Part shown: positions 17,954 to 25,773 of the stretch, one piece after another
Numbering within the stretch: the first letter of the stretch is position 1
Layout of the letters: every line of letters begins with the position of its first letter
DNA from: Pseudozobellia thermophila
GTDB taxonomy: Bacteria; Bacteroidota; Bacteroidia; Flavobacteriales; Flavobacteriaceae
Length of the DNA stretch: 64,000 bases
NCBI RefSeq assembly: GCF_900141855.1
Contig: NZ_FQYU01000001.1
Location: 717,402-781,401, forward strand
Direction of reading: 5' to 3'
The notes under the pieces: model-generated
Told to the model about the DNA's origin: nothing
Databases searched by the model: none
Seen by the model: the letters and a program-made list of their open reading frames with translations, nothing else
Translations under genes and position numbers: made by a program

Positions 17954-18539
17954 CACAAAGAAGATCGGACTTTATTTCGGTACGTTCAATCCGATCCATA
18001 TCGGTCATTTGGTCATTGCCAACCATATGGCCGAGTATTCCGACCTTGACGAGATTTGGTTCGTGGTTACCCCTCGGAGTCCCTTTAAGAAAAAAAAATC
18101 CTTGTTGGACAACTACCATCGCTATGAGATGGTCTATGAGGCTACAAAGGATTACCCCAAACTCAAGCCCAGTAACATAGAGTTTGACCTTCCTCAGCCC
18201 AACTATACCGTAAACACCTTGGTTCATTTAGGGGAAAAGTACGGCAAAAGCTACACCTTTAGCCTGATTATGGGCGAGGACAACCTCAAGGGTTTCCACA
18301 AATGGAAGAATTATGAGGTAATCCTCGAAAACCACGATGTTTATGTTTACCCCCGAATTTCGGAAGGGCGGGTAGAGCATCGGTTTGAGGGGCATCCCAA
18401 GATAAAAAGGGTATCGGCCCCGATTATGGAAATCTCCTCGACCTTTATCCGCAAAGCTATCAAGGAGGGCAAGAATGTCAGGCCTTTGCTGCCCGAGGCG
18501 GTGTGGGTCTATGCGGATGAAATGAATTTCTACCGTTGA
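17940..18539 (+). CDS. nadD: Nicotinate-nucleotide adenylyltransferase
   Basis: A 199-residue nucleotidyltransferase that adenylates nicotinate mononucleotide in NAD synthesis. The signature GTFNPIHIGHLVIA carries the HxGH motif near the N-terminus, and ISSTFIRKAI is the C-terminal SSTxIR motif. The ATG at 17940 overlaps the gmk stop. A GTG at 17925 is in frame but would lengthen the overlap and adds a poor N-terminus, so the ATG is preferred. It converges on the CAP lipoprotein gene with 23 bases between the stops and no obvious terminator. Confidence 0.95.
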   Translation: MKTSSTKKIGLYFGTFNPIHIGHLVIANHMAEYSDLDEIWFVVTPRSPFKKKKSLLDNYHRYEMVYEATKDYPKLKPSNIEFDLPQPNYTVNTLVHLGEKYGKSYTFSLIMGEDNLKGFHKWKNYEVILENHDVYVYPRISEGRVEHRFEGHPKIKRVSAPIMEISSTFIRKAIKEGKNVRPLLPEAVWVYADEMNFYR

Positions 18540-18562
18540 ATTTGATCCGATATTGGACTTGG

Positions 18563-19519
18563 TTAGTTACTTGGGTTTGTAGCGTCGAATAGAATTACTT
18601 CGTACTCAAAGTCCGTTGCCTCCCCGTTTATTCCTACCGATTGTATCGAGACGATCAAAGAGGTGTCTTTGGTGATGCCGCTTGGCTCGAAATCGGGCTG
18701 CCAAACAATGGTATTGTCGGCATAGGCCTTACTTAGCTCTTCCGTTTCTACGGCAATCGTGCTGCCGTTCGAATATCGCATACTCACCTTCGTATCCTCG
18801 AAATCGGCATTGGCGATGGAGAACGACCACCTAGGGTAGACCACCTGTTTGGGAACAAAGCCCTCAGGGGGCCATGCGATAAATTCGGGGGCGTCGGCCG
18901 GGGGCGTCCCGGCATCCCCTATGACCCAAAGGGCATTATAGTGATCGGTGTTTCCTATGCCGATTTCCTGTAACCTGGGCCAAAGTAGCCACCTTCTGTG
19001 CCCTACGGGGCCATTTTCGGCACCTTGGTCGCGAATATACGAGTCGATGGCGGCAGATCCGGCGGCGGAGGTCAATAACGAGTTGGCCGCAGCTTCCTTG
19101 CCGGCTTCCGAAAAGCATTTCCAGGTGTCGGGAGGATAGTGTTCAAGGCTGCCGTTGGCGTGCATCATCAAGGCTGCGGCCTGGGCTTTTTCGCTCTTTG
19201 CACTGTTTTCTGCCACGACGTTGTTCAGGCCGACCGCCTTTCTGAAGTAGTGTAAGCGGCCAAGAATCCTGTCTTTGGTGTTTTGGGGTACGCTACCAAG
19301 GGTACAGGACGGCTCGTCACCCGTCCACAAAACATCTGAGGCACTAGTTGACGAGGCCATATAATAATCTTCGTAGAGCGCAAGGGCGGCCTCCCTTTCG
19401 CTAGTGTCTATGGTGGTCGACAATTCTTCGGTTTCGCTTGTAGGCTTATCGTCTTTACTACAGGCCGACATAAGAAATATGGCGGGAAGCGCGAGTCTTA
19501 AAACAGTCGAATAACGCAT
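18563..19519 (-). CDS. CAP-domain lipoprotein
   Basis: A 318-residue lipoprotein with lipobox LMSAC (Cys20), an N-terminal spacer rich in Ser/Thr/Glu, then a CAP (SCP/PR-1) superfamily domain: LHYFRKAVGLNNVV, the QAAALMMHANGSLEHYPP segment with the helix and His typical of CAP, and GPVGHRRWLLWPRLQEIGIG. The C-terminal 100 residues form a beta-rich domain with YPRWSFSIANADF. The family is secreted or surface-exposed and often of unknown role. A perfect inverted repeat lies three bases upstream of the ATG (19522-19545), so initiation may be controlled there. Confidence 0.85.
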   Translation of the reverse strand: MRYSTVLRLALPAIFLMSACSKDDKPTSETEELSTTIDTSEREAALALYEDYYMASSTSASDVLWTGDEPSCTLGSVPQNTKDRILGRLHYFRKAVGLNNVVAENSAKSEKAQAAALMMHANGSLEHYPPDTWKCFSEAGKEAAANSLLTSAAGSAAIDSYIRDQGAENGPVGHRRWLLWPRLQEIGIGNTDHYNALWVIGDAGTPPADAPEFIAWPPEGFVPKQVVYPRWSFSIANADFEDTKVSMRYSNGSTIAVETEELSKAYADNTIVWQPDFEPSGITKDTSLIVSIQSVGINGEATDFEYEVILFDATNPSN

Positions 19520-19521
19520 AT

Positions 19522-19545
19522 TACTAAAGATTTGGGTCTTTAGTA
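19522..19545. repeat. Perfect 9-6-9 inverted repeat at the CAP gene start
   Basis: TACTAAAGA and TCTTTAGTA flank TTTGGG, three bases upstream of the minus-strand ATG. In RNA it would form a hairpin over the ribosome-binding region. In DNA it could be an operator. Confidence 0.55.
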
Positions 19546-19638
19546 CTAACGTTGTCGAGGGTCAAAAAGGTATATTTTTTCGACCAACGGCAACATGGCG
19601 AGCTTAGGTAGGCCTGTCGATTTCGGACGATAGTGGCA

Positions 19639-21888
19639 TTAGACCTTTACGTTGGCATGTTCGTCATAGGTCTCCAACAGGTTCATGGTGGCAACCAATA
19701 GGTCTTTGGTCTCCAACAATAAACTGAAGTAAAGGGCCGTGTTCTTGGGGCTCGATTCGTCGGTGCGGGTTCTTTCTACCTGCTTCTGAATCTTTAGGTC
19801 GAGTTTATGGAAGAGCTCCCTTTTGGTAACGATCAAGTCGGTCAACTTTAAAAAATCCTTGGTCTCGAAAATGGTTTTGATCTCACTGAACAGTTCGTCG
19901 ATATAGCCATCGGTTTCCTTAAGGTCCTTAATTTGGTTGAACCTTAGTTTTTTGTGGTTGTTGTGTACATGCTTGTACCCGGCTTTGGCAATATACTCCA
20001 ATGACTGGGTCATGTCTTGCAGGTAACTGAGGATGGTAATGTAAAAATTACTGGTTCCCACACTCGATTCATCGAGGTTTTTGATAAAGTAGAAAATGTT
20101 GTCGCGCAGCTCTTCTACCTCCTTATCGAGCTTGGCGATGCCCTTTTTGCTTTTTTTAAGGGTGTCGATGTCGTGTTTGGCCAAACCATCGATACTCTGG
20201 GTATAGATTTTATTGGCCCGCTTTATGGCCAATGAAATGTTGGCCGAGCTCTCTTCGATAACACCGATGATGGAGTTGCTTTCGGCTTTTTCCAACCTTT
20301 CTTCCAATTTGCTTTCCTTCAATTTTTTAGAGTGGGAAAGGTAGTTTTTGCCTATGAGCATAAAGGCGACTATAAGCAGGATGCTAATAGACCAAATTCC
20401 ACCTAGGTGAATGATATAGGCAATGATGGCGGCCGCGGTAAAGGCACTCATGGCCGTAAAGAACCAACCGCCGATAACATTCAGCACACCGGCTACCCGG
20501 TATACGGCACTTTCGGGCCCCCAGGCCCTATCGGCAAGCGAGGAACCCATGGCGACCATAAAGGTTACGTAAGTCGTCGACAGGGGAAGTTTCATGGAGG
20601 TGGCCAATGAAATGAGTACACTGGCGACCATTAGATTGACCGCTGCCCTGACAAAATCGAAGGCGGGCATGTCCTGTACCCGGCTTTTGGGAACATAGAT
20701 GTACGGTTTTTCAAATTGGCGGTCTATTCGTTTGCTCCATGAGTCGGGTATGAGCTCCGCCAAATTCTCGGAGGCCTTTATCGAAAACCGTACAATTTGG
20801 CGCGATAGAAAATTGGGCTGAAACCGCTCATCGCCCTCGTCTTGTCTCGACAGGTCGACGCTGGTCTTGACCACGTTCTTTGCCTTTGATGAGAACCAAA
20901 GGGTGATTACCATGACCACACCCGAGAACAACAAGAGGTAGGTCGGGGTCTGTACGGCCGTAGCCAGGCCTTCCATGGTAAATTCGTTGGGGGCAATAGC
21001 CGATTGGCTCCATGCCTGGTACGAGGCGAGGGCCGCCAAGGGCACTCCGATAAAGTTAACCAAGTCGTTTCCGGCAAATGCCATGGCCAGGGCAAAGGTG
21101 CCCATCACGATGATGATCACATAGATGTTCAACTTGAAAAGGGAAGTGGCCAAAAGGGATAGGCCGCTCCATATGACAAAGTTCAACAAGAGAAAGAGCT
21201 CGGGGTTGTCGTTTACGTATTCCATGACGGCGGGACTGAAAAGCGATGCGCTTTTGAGACCTTTGACAATAATGAAATAGATGATCGAGGTAATGGCAAA
21301 GCCCCCGAAAATGGCCCCTACCCATTTGGGCTTTTGCTCAAATTTAAAGGAAATGAAGAGCCTGGAAATAAATTGGACCGCGGCGCCGATTGAAAAGGCG
21401 ACGACCACGGAGAGTAGGATACCGAGTATGATTTCGGTGGCCTTATCGGTGTTGATGTACGAGCCCAGTTGCGATAGGGAGTCGCCGTTGTCGAATATTT
21501 TGACGACGGATATGGCTACGGCCGCACCGAGTAATTCGAATACTATGGAAACGGTGGTCGATGTGGGCATTCCGAGCGTATTGAAAAAATCCAACAAGAG
21601 GATGTCGGTGATCATTACGGCCATGAAGATGATCATGATCTCGGAAAAGACGAATTCCGAAGGGTTGAAAATACCCTTACGGGCCACTTCCATCATACCG
21701 CTGGAAGATATGGCGCCAAAGGCAATCCCGACGCTGGCAACGATCATTATGGTCCGAAAGGATATCGCCTTCGAACCAATGGCCGAATTCAAGAAATTTA
21801 CCGCGTCGTTGCTGACGCCAACTACTAAGTCCGTTATGGCTAGCACGGCAAGTGCTATAATCATAAATAGATAAATATTCTCACCCAT
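19639..21888 (-). CDS. Pit-type inorganic phosphate transporter with PhoU-like tail
   Basis: A 749-residue PiT/PNaS family transporter. The duplicated family signature is seen as VGVSNDAVNFLNSAIGSKA near the N-terminus and AGNDLVNFIGVPLAA in the middle, within about 11-12 membrane helices. After about residue 520 the protein turns hydrophilic and helical (ANISLAIKRANKIY, KGIAKLDKEVEEL), resembling a fused PhoU-like domain that may regulate transport in place of a separate PhoU. This long form is common in Bacteroidota. Start chosen at MGENIYLF. An upstream GTG would add six residues. Confidence 0.9.
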   Translation of the reverse strand: MGENIYLFMIIALAVLAITDLVVGVSNDAVNFLNSAIGSKAISFRTIMIVASVGIAFGAISSSGMMEVARKGIFNPSEFVFSEIMIIFMAVMITDILLLDFFNTLGMPTSTTVSIVFELLGAAVAISVVKIFDNGDSLSQLGSYINTDKATEIILGILLSVVVAFSIGAAVQFISRLFISFKFEQKPKWVGAIFGGFAITSIIYFIIVKGLKSASLFSPAVMEYVNDNPELFLLLNFVIWSGLSLLATSLFKLNIYVIIIVMGTFALAMAFAGNDLVNFIGVPLAALASYQAWSQSAIAPNEFTMEGLATAVQTPTYLLLFSGVVMVITLWFSSKAKNVVKTSVDLSRQDEGDERFQPNFLSRQIVRFSIKASENLAELIPDSWSKRIDRQFEKPYIYVPKSRVQDMPAFDFVRAAVNLMVASVLISLATSMKLPLSTTYVTFMVAMGSSLADRAWGPESAVYRVAGVLNVIGGWFFTAMSAFTAAAIIAYIIHLGGIWSISILLIVAFMLIGKNYLSHSKKLKESKLEERLEKAESNSIIGVIEESSANISLAIKRANKIYTQSIDGLAKHDIDTLKKSKKGIAKLDKEVEELRDNIFYFIKNLDESSVGTSNFYITILSYLQDMTQSLEYIAKAGYKHVHNNHKKLRFNQIKDLKETDGYIDELFSEIKTIFETKDFLKLTDLIVTKRELFHKLDLKIQKQVERTRTDESSPKNTALYFSLLLETKDLLVATMNLLETYDEHANVKV

Positions 21889-22259
21889 CAAATTATAAAT
21901 AAGCACAAAAATGCTACTATAATTTATGAATTAGGTTAAAAAAAGGTTATGAAGTCATTATTTGCTGTTTGAACAAGCTTGTCTTTCAACGGGTTCGATG
22001 GCTTCGCGTTCGGTTGGGACGCGACCAAAAAGTTTTGTTTCCAAGATGTAAAAAGATGAAAAGAATTGGGTCAAACCCCGTAAATAAAGGAAAAATTTAA
22101 GAAGGTCAAGGGGCGATTGCCAACGAAGCACGTGTTTTTTTAGGGATACGGGAAAGGATGGCTTTCCTAGGATGCTGGTTCCAATGTAAATTTAATGTTA
22201 AGTGATGGTGATTTTAATGTAAAATTTTTGTAAATTTGATTCAACGAAAAAGAAATACC
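21889..22259. other. 371-bp intergenic region between divergent genes
   Basis: No credible gene or RNA is visible. It must hold the promoters of the phosphate transporter (minus) and of the small secreted protein (plus). A good -7 element for the latter is at 22231-22238. No strong hairpin was found. Confidence 0.6.
22231..22238 (+). promoter_or_regulatory. Candidate -7 element
   Basis: TAAATTTG matches TAnnTTTG and lies 22 bases upstream of the ATG at 22260. The -33 part is unclear. Confidence 0.5.
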
Positions 22260-22619
22260 ATGAAAAATATAGCGATATTATTTGCAATGATGTTGACCCT
22301 TGCGGCTGGATATGCCCAAAAGGAAAAGGAAGTGAAGCTCAACACGGAAACCAATTTGATAGAAGCCACATATTACCACGATAACGGTAAGGTTAGTCAG
22401 AAAGGCACTTTTGACCTTGATGGAAAATTACACGGCGATTGGGTCAATTACGACGAGGACGGGGTCAAAATTTCGGAAGGCACCTATACCAATGGGGTGC
22501 GTACGGGAAAATGGATGTTCGTCAATGACGGTGTGGTTAAGGAAGTGGAGTTCGACAACAATGTTATCGCCAGTGTGGTCGACAAAAAGGGAAAATCGCC
22601 CTTGGTCTCCAAAGACTGA
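22260..22619 (+). CDS. Small secreted protein with YwqK/MORN-like repeats
   Basis: A 119-residue protein with a clean signal peptide (MKNIAILFAMMLTLAAGYAQ) and then repeated 'NGK...G' strands: YYHDNGKVSQKGTFD, DGKLHGDWVNYDEDG, NGVRTGKWMFVNDG. These are the YwqK/MORN-variant repeats found in secreted and toxin-associated proteins of Bacteroidota. Only about three repeats are present, so it is a minimal version. Start chosen at the ATG beginning the signal peptide, not at an upstream in-frame codon (22236) that overlaps the promoter. A terminator follows. Confidence 0.8.
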   Translation: MKNIAILFAMMLTLAAGYAQKEKEVKLNTETNLIEATYYHDNGKVSQKGTFDLDGKLHGDWVNYDEDGVKISEGTYTNGVRTGKWMFVNDGVVKEVEFDNNVIASVVDKKGKSPLVSKD

Positions 22620-22642
22620 GCAATACAAAGTATACGATATGG

Positions 22643-22668
22643 AAGGCGGCATCATTGCTGCCTTTTTT
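22643..22668 (+). terminator. Intrinsic terminator
   Basis: AAGGCGGCA pairs with TGCTGCCTT (one G-T pair) with a short loop and a T run, 23 bases after the stop of the YwqK-like gene. Confidence 0.8.
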
Positions 22669-22686
22669 ATTTGGATATCGCTTTCC

Positions 22687-23076
22687 TTACTGTCCGGCGT
22701 AGGCCCTCGATACGACGGCCCCTTTCTGCTTAGTGTTGTCGACGGCCGAAACATCTTGAAGGCTGATCGATTTGGCATGAAGAGCCTCTTCGATTCGAAG
22801 CGTCTCGTTGGCGCTTATCTCTACGGGTATTCTTACGGTTTCGTATCCCAGTGAACTTATTTCCACAGTATAGGTGCCCGGAGCCAGGTTGTCGAACTCG
22901 AAATTACCGTTGAAATTGGTCGCTGTACCCGATTCTAGGCCATCAATGGCGACACTGGCGAACATCAGCGGTTCTCCGCCCATTTCAAAGTCGGTGATCC
23001 TTCCCTTAAGGCTGCCGCTTTGTGAATAAATTCCGGAGGATGCCAGTAGGCCCAGTAAAACAAGCAAATGCTTCAT
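22687..23076 (-). CDS. Stand-alone carboxypeptidase-regulatory-like domain protein
   Basis: A 129-residue secreted protein: signal peptide MKHLLVLLGLLASSGIYSQ, then one CarboxypepD_reg-like beta-sandwich (GSLKGRITD, MFASVAIDGLESGTATNF, GNFEFDNLAPGTYTVEISSLGYE). This is the domain normally at the N-terminus of SusC-like TonB receptors, but here nothing follows except a 30-residue tail. It is a natural short form and not a visible pseudogene, because no barrel remnant lies downstream. Its start codon lies within a perfect 13-bp inverted repeat. Confidence 0.82.
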   Translation of the reverse strand: MKHLLVLLGLLASSGIYSQSGSLKGRITDFEMGGEPLMFASVAIDGLESGTATNFNGNFEFDNLAPGTYTVEISSLGYETVRIPVEISANETLRIEEALHAKSISLQDVSAVDNTKQKGAVVSRAYAGQ

Positions 23077-23103
23077 CTTTTTCTTTTGGCAAAGAAAAAG
23101 ATG
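23074..23103. repeat. Perfect 13-bp inverted repeat spanning a start codon
   Basis: CATCTTTTTCTTT and AAAGAAAAAGATG flank a 4-base loop. The first three bases are the start codon of the minus-strand gene at 22687-23076, so its mRNA could fold with the ATG and the ribosome-binding region paired. Confidence 0.65.
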
Positions 23104-23235
23104 CGATGTTAAGTTGGGGTTAAGCGGTCATTAAAACTAGGTATTTTTAAGGTTAAGTTTCAGGCATCGAATTGGGGTGGGCAGGGCATGTCAAAACAGC
23201 TAAAAAACGTATCTTGCGACTTCCAAATTATTGAT

Positions 23236-24579
23236 ATGAACTGGGAAGAACTACTCTCTTTAAAGCGCCACGGAGATACCCTTAAAAGACTTAGAAAAGA
23301 ACAAGACGAGACCCGATTGGGGTTTGAGGTCGATTACGACCGTATCATCTTTTCGAGCGCATTTAGAAGTTTGCAGGACAAGACCCAGGTCATTCCACTG
23401 TCGAATACCGATTTCGTACATACCCGCCTGACCCATAGTCTGGAGGTGTCCGTCGTGGGGCGAAGCCTCGGTAGGATTGCCGGAAAAAAAATTCTTGAAA
23501 AGCATCCTTACCTGCAAAAAGTGCACGGCTATCGCTTTAATGATTTCGGGGCCATCGTTGCAGCGGCCGCCTTGGCCCACGATATTGGAAACCCGCCTTT
23601 CGGACATAGCGGGGAAAAGGCCATTGGCGAGTATTTTTTGAATGGAAACGGAAGTAAATACCAATCGGTCTTAACGGAAAAGGAGTTTCAGGATTTGGTG
23701 GATTATGAAGGCAATGCCAATGGCTTCAGACTCTTAACGAGGTCTCGAGAGGGGGTAGAGGGCGGTCTTCGGTTGAGTTATGCCACCTTGGGCGCCTTTA
23801 TGAAATATCCGAAGGGATCCTTGCCCAAGAGACCCACGAAACATATTGCCGACAAAAAATTCGGTTTCTTTCAATCCGATAGACAGGCCTTTGTAGACAT
23901 TGCCTCAGATCTCGGGCTAAGGCAGACCCGAAGCGGGGAAGACATTTCCTTTTCACGGCACCCCTTGACCTTTTTGGTCGAGGCGGCCGATGACATCTGC
24001 TATACCATTATCGATTTTGAAGACGGTATCAATCTCGGTCTTATATCGGAGGAATTTGCCTTGGAATATTTGATCAACCTTGTGAAGGATACCATTAATA
24101 CCAAAAAGTATAATTCTTTGGCCTATAAGGAGGATAGGTTGAGCTACCTACGGGCCTTGGCCATCAATACGCTGATTACCGATGCCGTCGATGTCTTCGT
24201 CAAGAACGAAAAGGCGATTTTGAACGGCGATTTCGAGGTGTCGCTGCTCGATAAGAGCAAGTACGGGGCCCAAATACGCGATATCATCTCTTTGAGCGTT
24301 GACAAGGTCTACCGTTCGCAAGAAGTGATCGAAAAGGAAATAGCCGGATATAAGATCATTTCAGACATCTTGGATGTCTATACCACGGCATTGATACGCC
24401 AAAGTGAAGGTAGGGCCTCGAATTACGACAAGCTCATGATACGAACCCTGCCCGAGGTCTATCGCCATACGGATAGCACAAGCTACGATATTCTGTTGAA
24501 TACCTGTTGCTATGTGGCGAGCCTATCGGATCGTGCGGCCGTCCATATCCACAACAAAATTATGGGAAAACAACTTTAG
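23236..24579 (+). CDS. dgt: dGTPase-type deoxynucleoside triphosphate triphosphohydrolase
   Basis: A 447-residue HD-domain dNTPase that releases triphosphate from dGTP or other dNTPs. The metal-binding HD residues are in HTRLTHSLEV and AHDIGNPPFGHSGE, followed by VEAADDICYTIIDFEDG. The length and ordering match bacterial dGTPases. Start at MNWEELL. An upstream in-frame ATG (23188) would add 16 poorly conserved residues. The gene converges on the DUF3078 gene with only 27 bases between stops. Confidence 0.93.
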   Translation: MNWEELLSLKRHGDTLKRLRKEQDETRLGFEVDYDRIIFSSAFRSLQDKTQVIPLSNTDFVHTRLTHSLEVSVVGRSLGRIAGKKILEKHPYLQKVHGYRFNDFGAIVAAAALAHDIGNPPFGHSGEKAIGEYFLNGNGSKYQSVLTEKEFQDLVDYEGNANGFRLLTRSREGVEGGLRLSYATLGAFMKYPKGSLPKRPTKHIADKKFGFFQSDRQAFVDIASDLGLRQTRSGEDISFSRHPLTFLVEAADDICYTIIDFEDGINLGLISEEFALEYLINLVKDTINTKKYNSLAYKEDRLSYLRALAINTLITDAVDVFVKNEKAILNGDFEVSLLDKSKYGAQIRDIISLSVDKVYRSQEVIEKEIAGYKIISDILDVYTTALIRQSEGRASNYDKLMIRTLPEVYRHTDSTSYDILLNTCCYVASLSDRAAVHIHNKIMGKQL

Positions 24580-24606
24580 GTATAAACCCGGATTTGGCCA
24601 AAAGGA

Positions 24607-25773
24607 CTAAAACTCATAAGAGACACCTACACCCAATAACTGTTTGAACTGGATACGGGGGTGCCCTTCGTCAATAACCAAGCCCTCGTCGTTTTTTTGC
24701 TCGTCGAACAAAATGTCGTCGTCATAGATAATTTGGGTACCTATGGAGGTTAAAATGTATTTGTTGACGCGAAGGTCAATATTCAATTCCCAATCAACAT
24801 CTATGTTGCCGAACTTTTGAAGGTAATCGGTATACAGGCTAAGTCGGTGCTTTAAAACCGTGTTTTTCATGACCTCGGCTTGGTACTGGTTGGTGACCAG
24901 AAAACCGAATTCGAGAAAGACGTTTTTTCCTTCCTCGATAATGTTTCCGTCGGCGTCGACAACGGCCTTTTCGACCCCAAAGGCTCCCTTGTTGGCCAAG
25001 TCTTGGTCGAGAACAAAGGTTACCTTTTGTGTGATCGGGGAGATGTACAGGTTAAATTTTTGGTCTTTTGTAATATAGGAGGTACCGGCACCCAAAAAAG
25101 AATATCCGGGAGCCATGAATCGGGAAATGGGGGTCGTTCTATCGGGGTATTTGTAACCGTTTGAAAACTGGGTGTTGAAATTGGCCTTCGCCGAGTAATA
25201 CCAGTTGCTTATGGTGTCGCGCTGAAAACCAAAGGTAGAGCTTACGCGGAAGGAGTCGTCGGTCTTGCGGAGTTTTTGGTTTTCCTGTACGTTCAGGCCG
25301 TAACTCATTTCCATATAGTTGTCCCACTGAATGTACCTGAATTTGTAGTTGCGTTCAAAGCGTGCCTTTCCCAAGGCCGATATCGAATTGTTACCACCCG
25401 CATTCCAATTGACAAAGGCCACTTCGCTAAAGTTGACCCCCAACTTGTTTACATTGGTCCAGAAAGAGGGTACTTTAAACTTGTTGGGTTTTTCATCCAG
25501 GGCATTGGTACGCTGAAAGGAAATGACAGGGTTCATCAGGTCGACACTGCGGGGTATGTTTCTTATCTTCTCTTGGGTTTTTCTGATTACAACGGTATCT
25601 ACCACTGTGGTGTCTACGACCATGACCAAGCTATCGATCTCTACGGGAATTGTGGTAAGGGAGTCCGTTTCCACTTTTGGGGGAAGGGAATCGGTAACCT
25701 GGGCAGTTAGGTTGAACAGTGCAAAACAGAATGTAAGGCTGGTAAAAAGGGTCTTAATGTGGTGGTTGTACAT
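24607..25773 (-). CDS. DUF3078 outer-membrane beta-barrel protein
   Basis: A 388-residue DUF3078 protein, a family confined largely to Bacteroidota and without known function. A signal peptide (ending near FNLTAQ) is followed by a Thr/Asp/Val-rich linker (residues 30-70), then repeated amphipathic strands such as NVNKLGVNFSEVAFVNWNAGG and FNTQFSNGYKYPDR, finishing with VGVSYEF. A terminal Phe is typical of outer-membrane barrels. Its start lies inside the 3' end of dxs (20-base overlap), implying co-transcription, an arrangement that does not by itself reveal a function. Confidence 0.85.
   Translation of the reverse strand: MYNHHIKTLFTSLTFCFALFNLTAQVTDSLPPKVETDSLTTIPVEIDSLVMVVDTTVVDTVVIRKTQEKIRNIPRSVDLMNPVISFQRTNALDEKPNKFKVPSFWTNVNKLGVNFSEVAFVNWNAGGNNSISALGKARFERNYKFRYIQWDNYMEMSYGLNVQENQKLRKTDDSFRVSSTFGFQRDTISNWYYSAKANFNTQFSNGYKYPDRTTPISRFMAPGYSFLGAGTSYITKDQKFNLYISPITQKVTFVLDQDLANKGAFGVEKAVVDADGNIIEEGKNVFLEFGFLVTNQYQAEVMKNTVLKHRLSLYTDYLQKFGNIDVDWELNIDLRVNKYILTSIGTQIIYDDDILFDEQKNDEGLVIDEGHPRIQFKQLLGVGVSYEF

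Noticed and set aside
21960-22200. tRNA or small RNA in the phosphate-transporter leader
   Set aside because: A GGTTCGAT-like segment caught the eye, but no cloverleaf or acceptor stem can be drawn.
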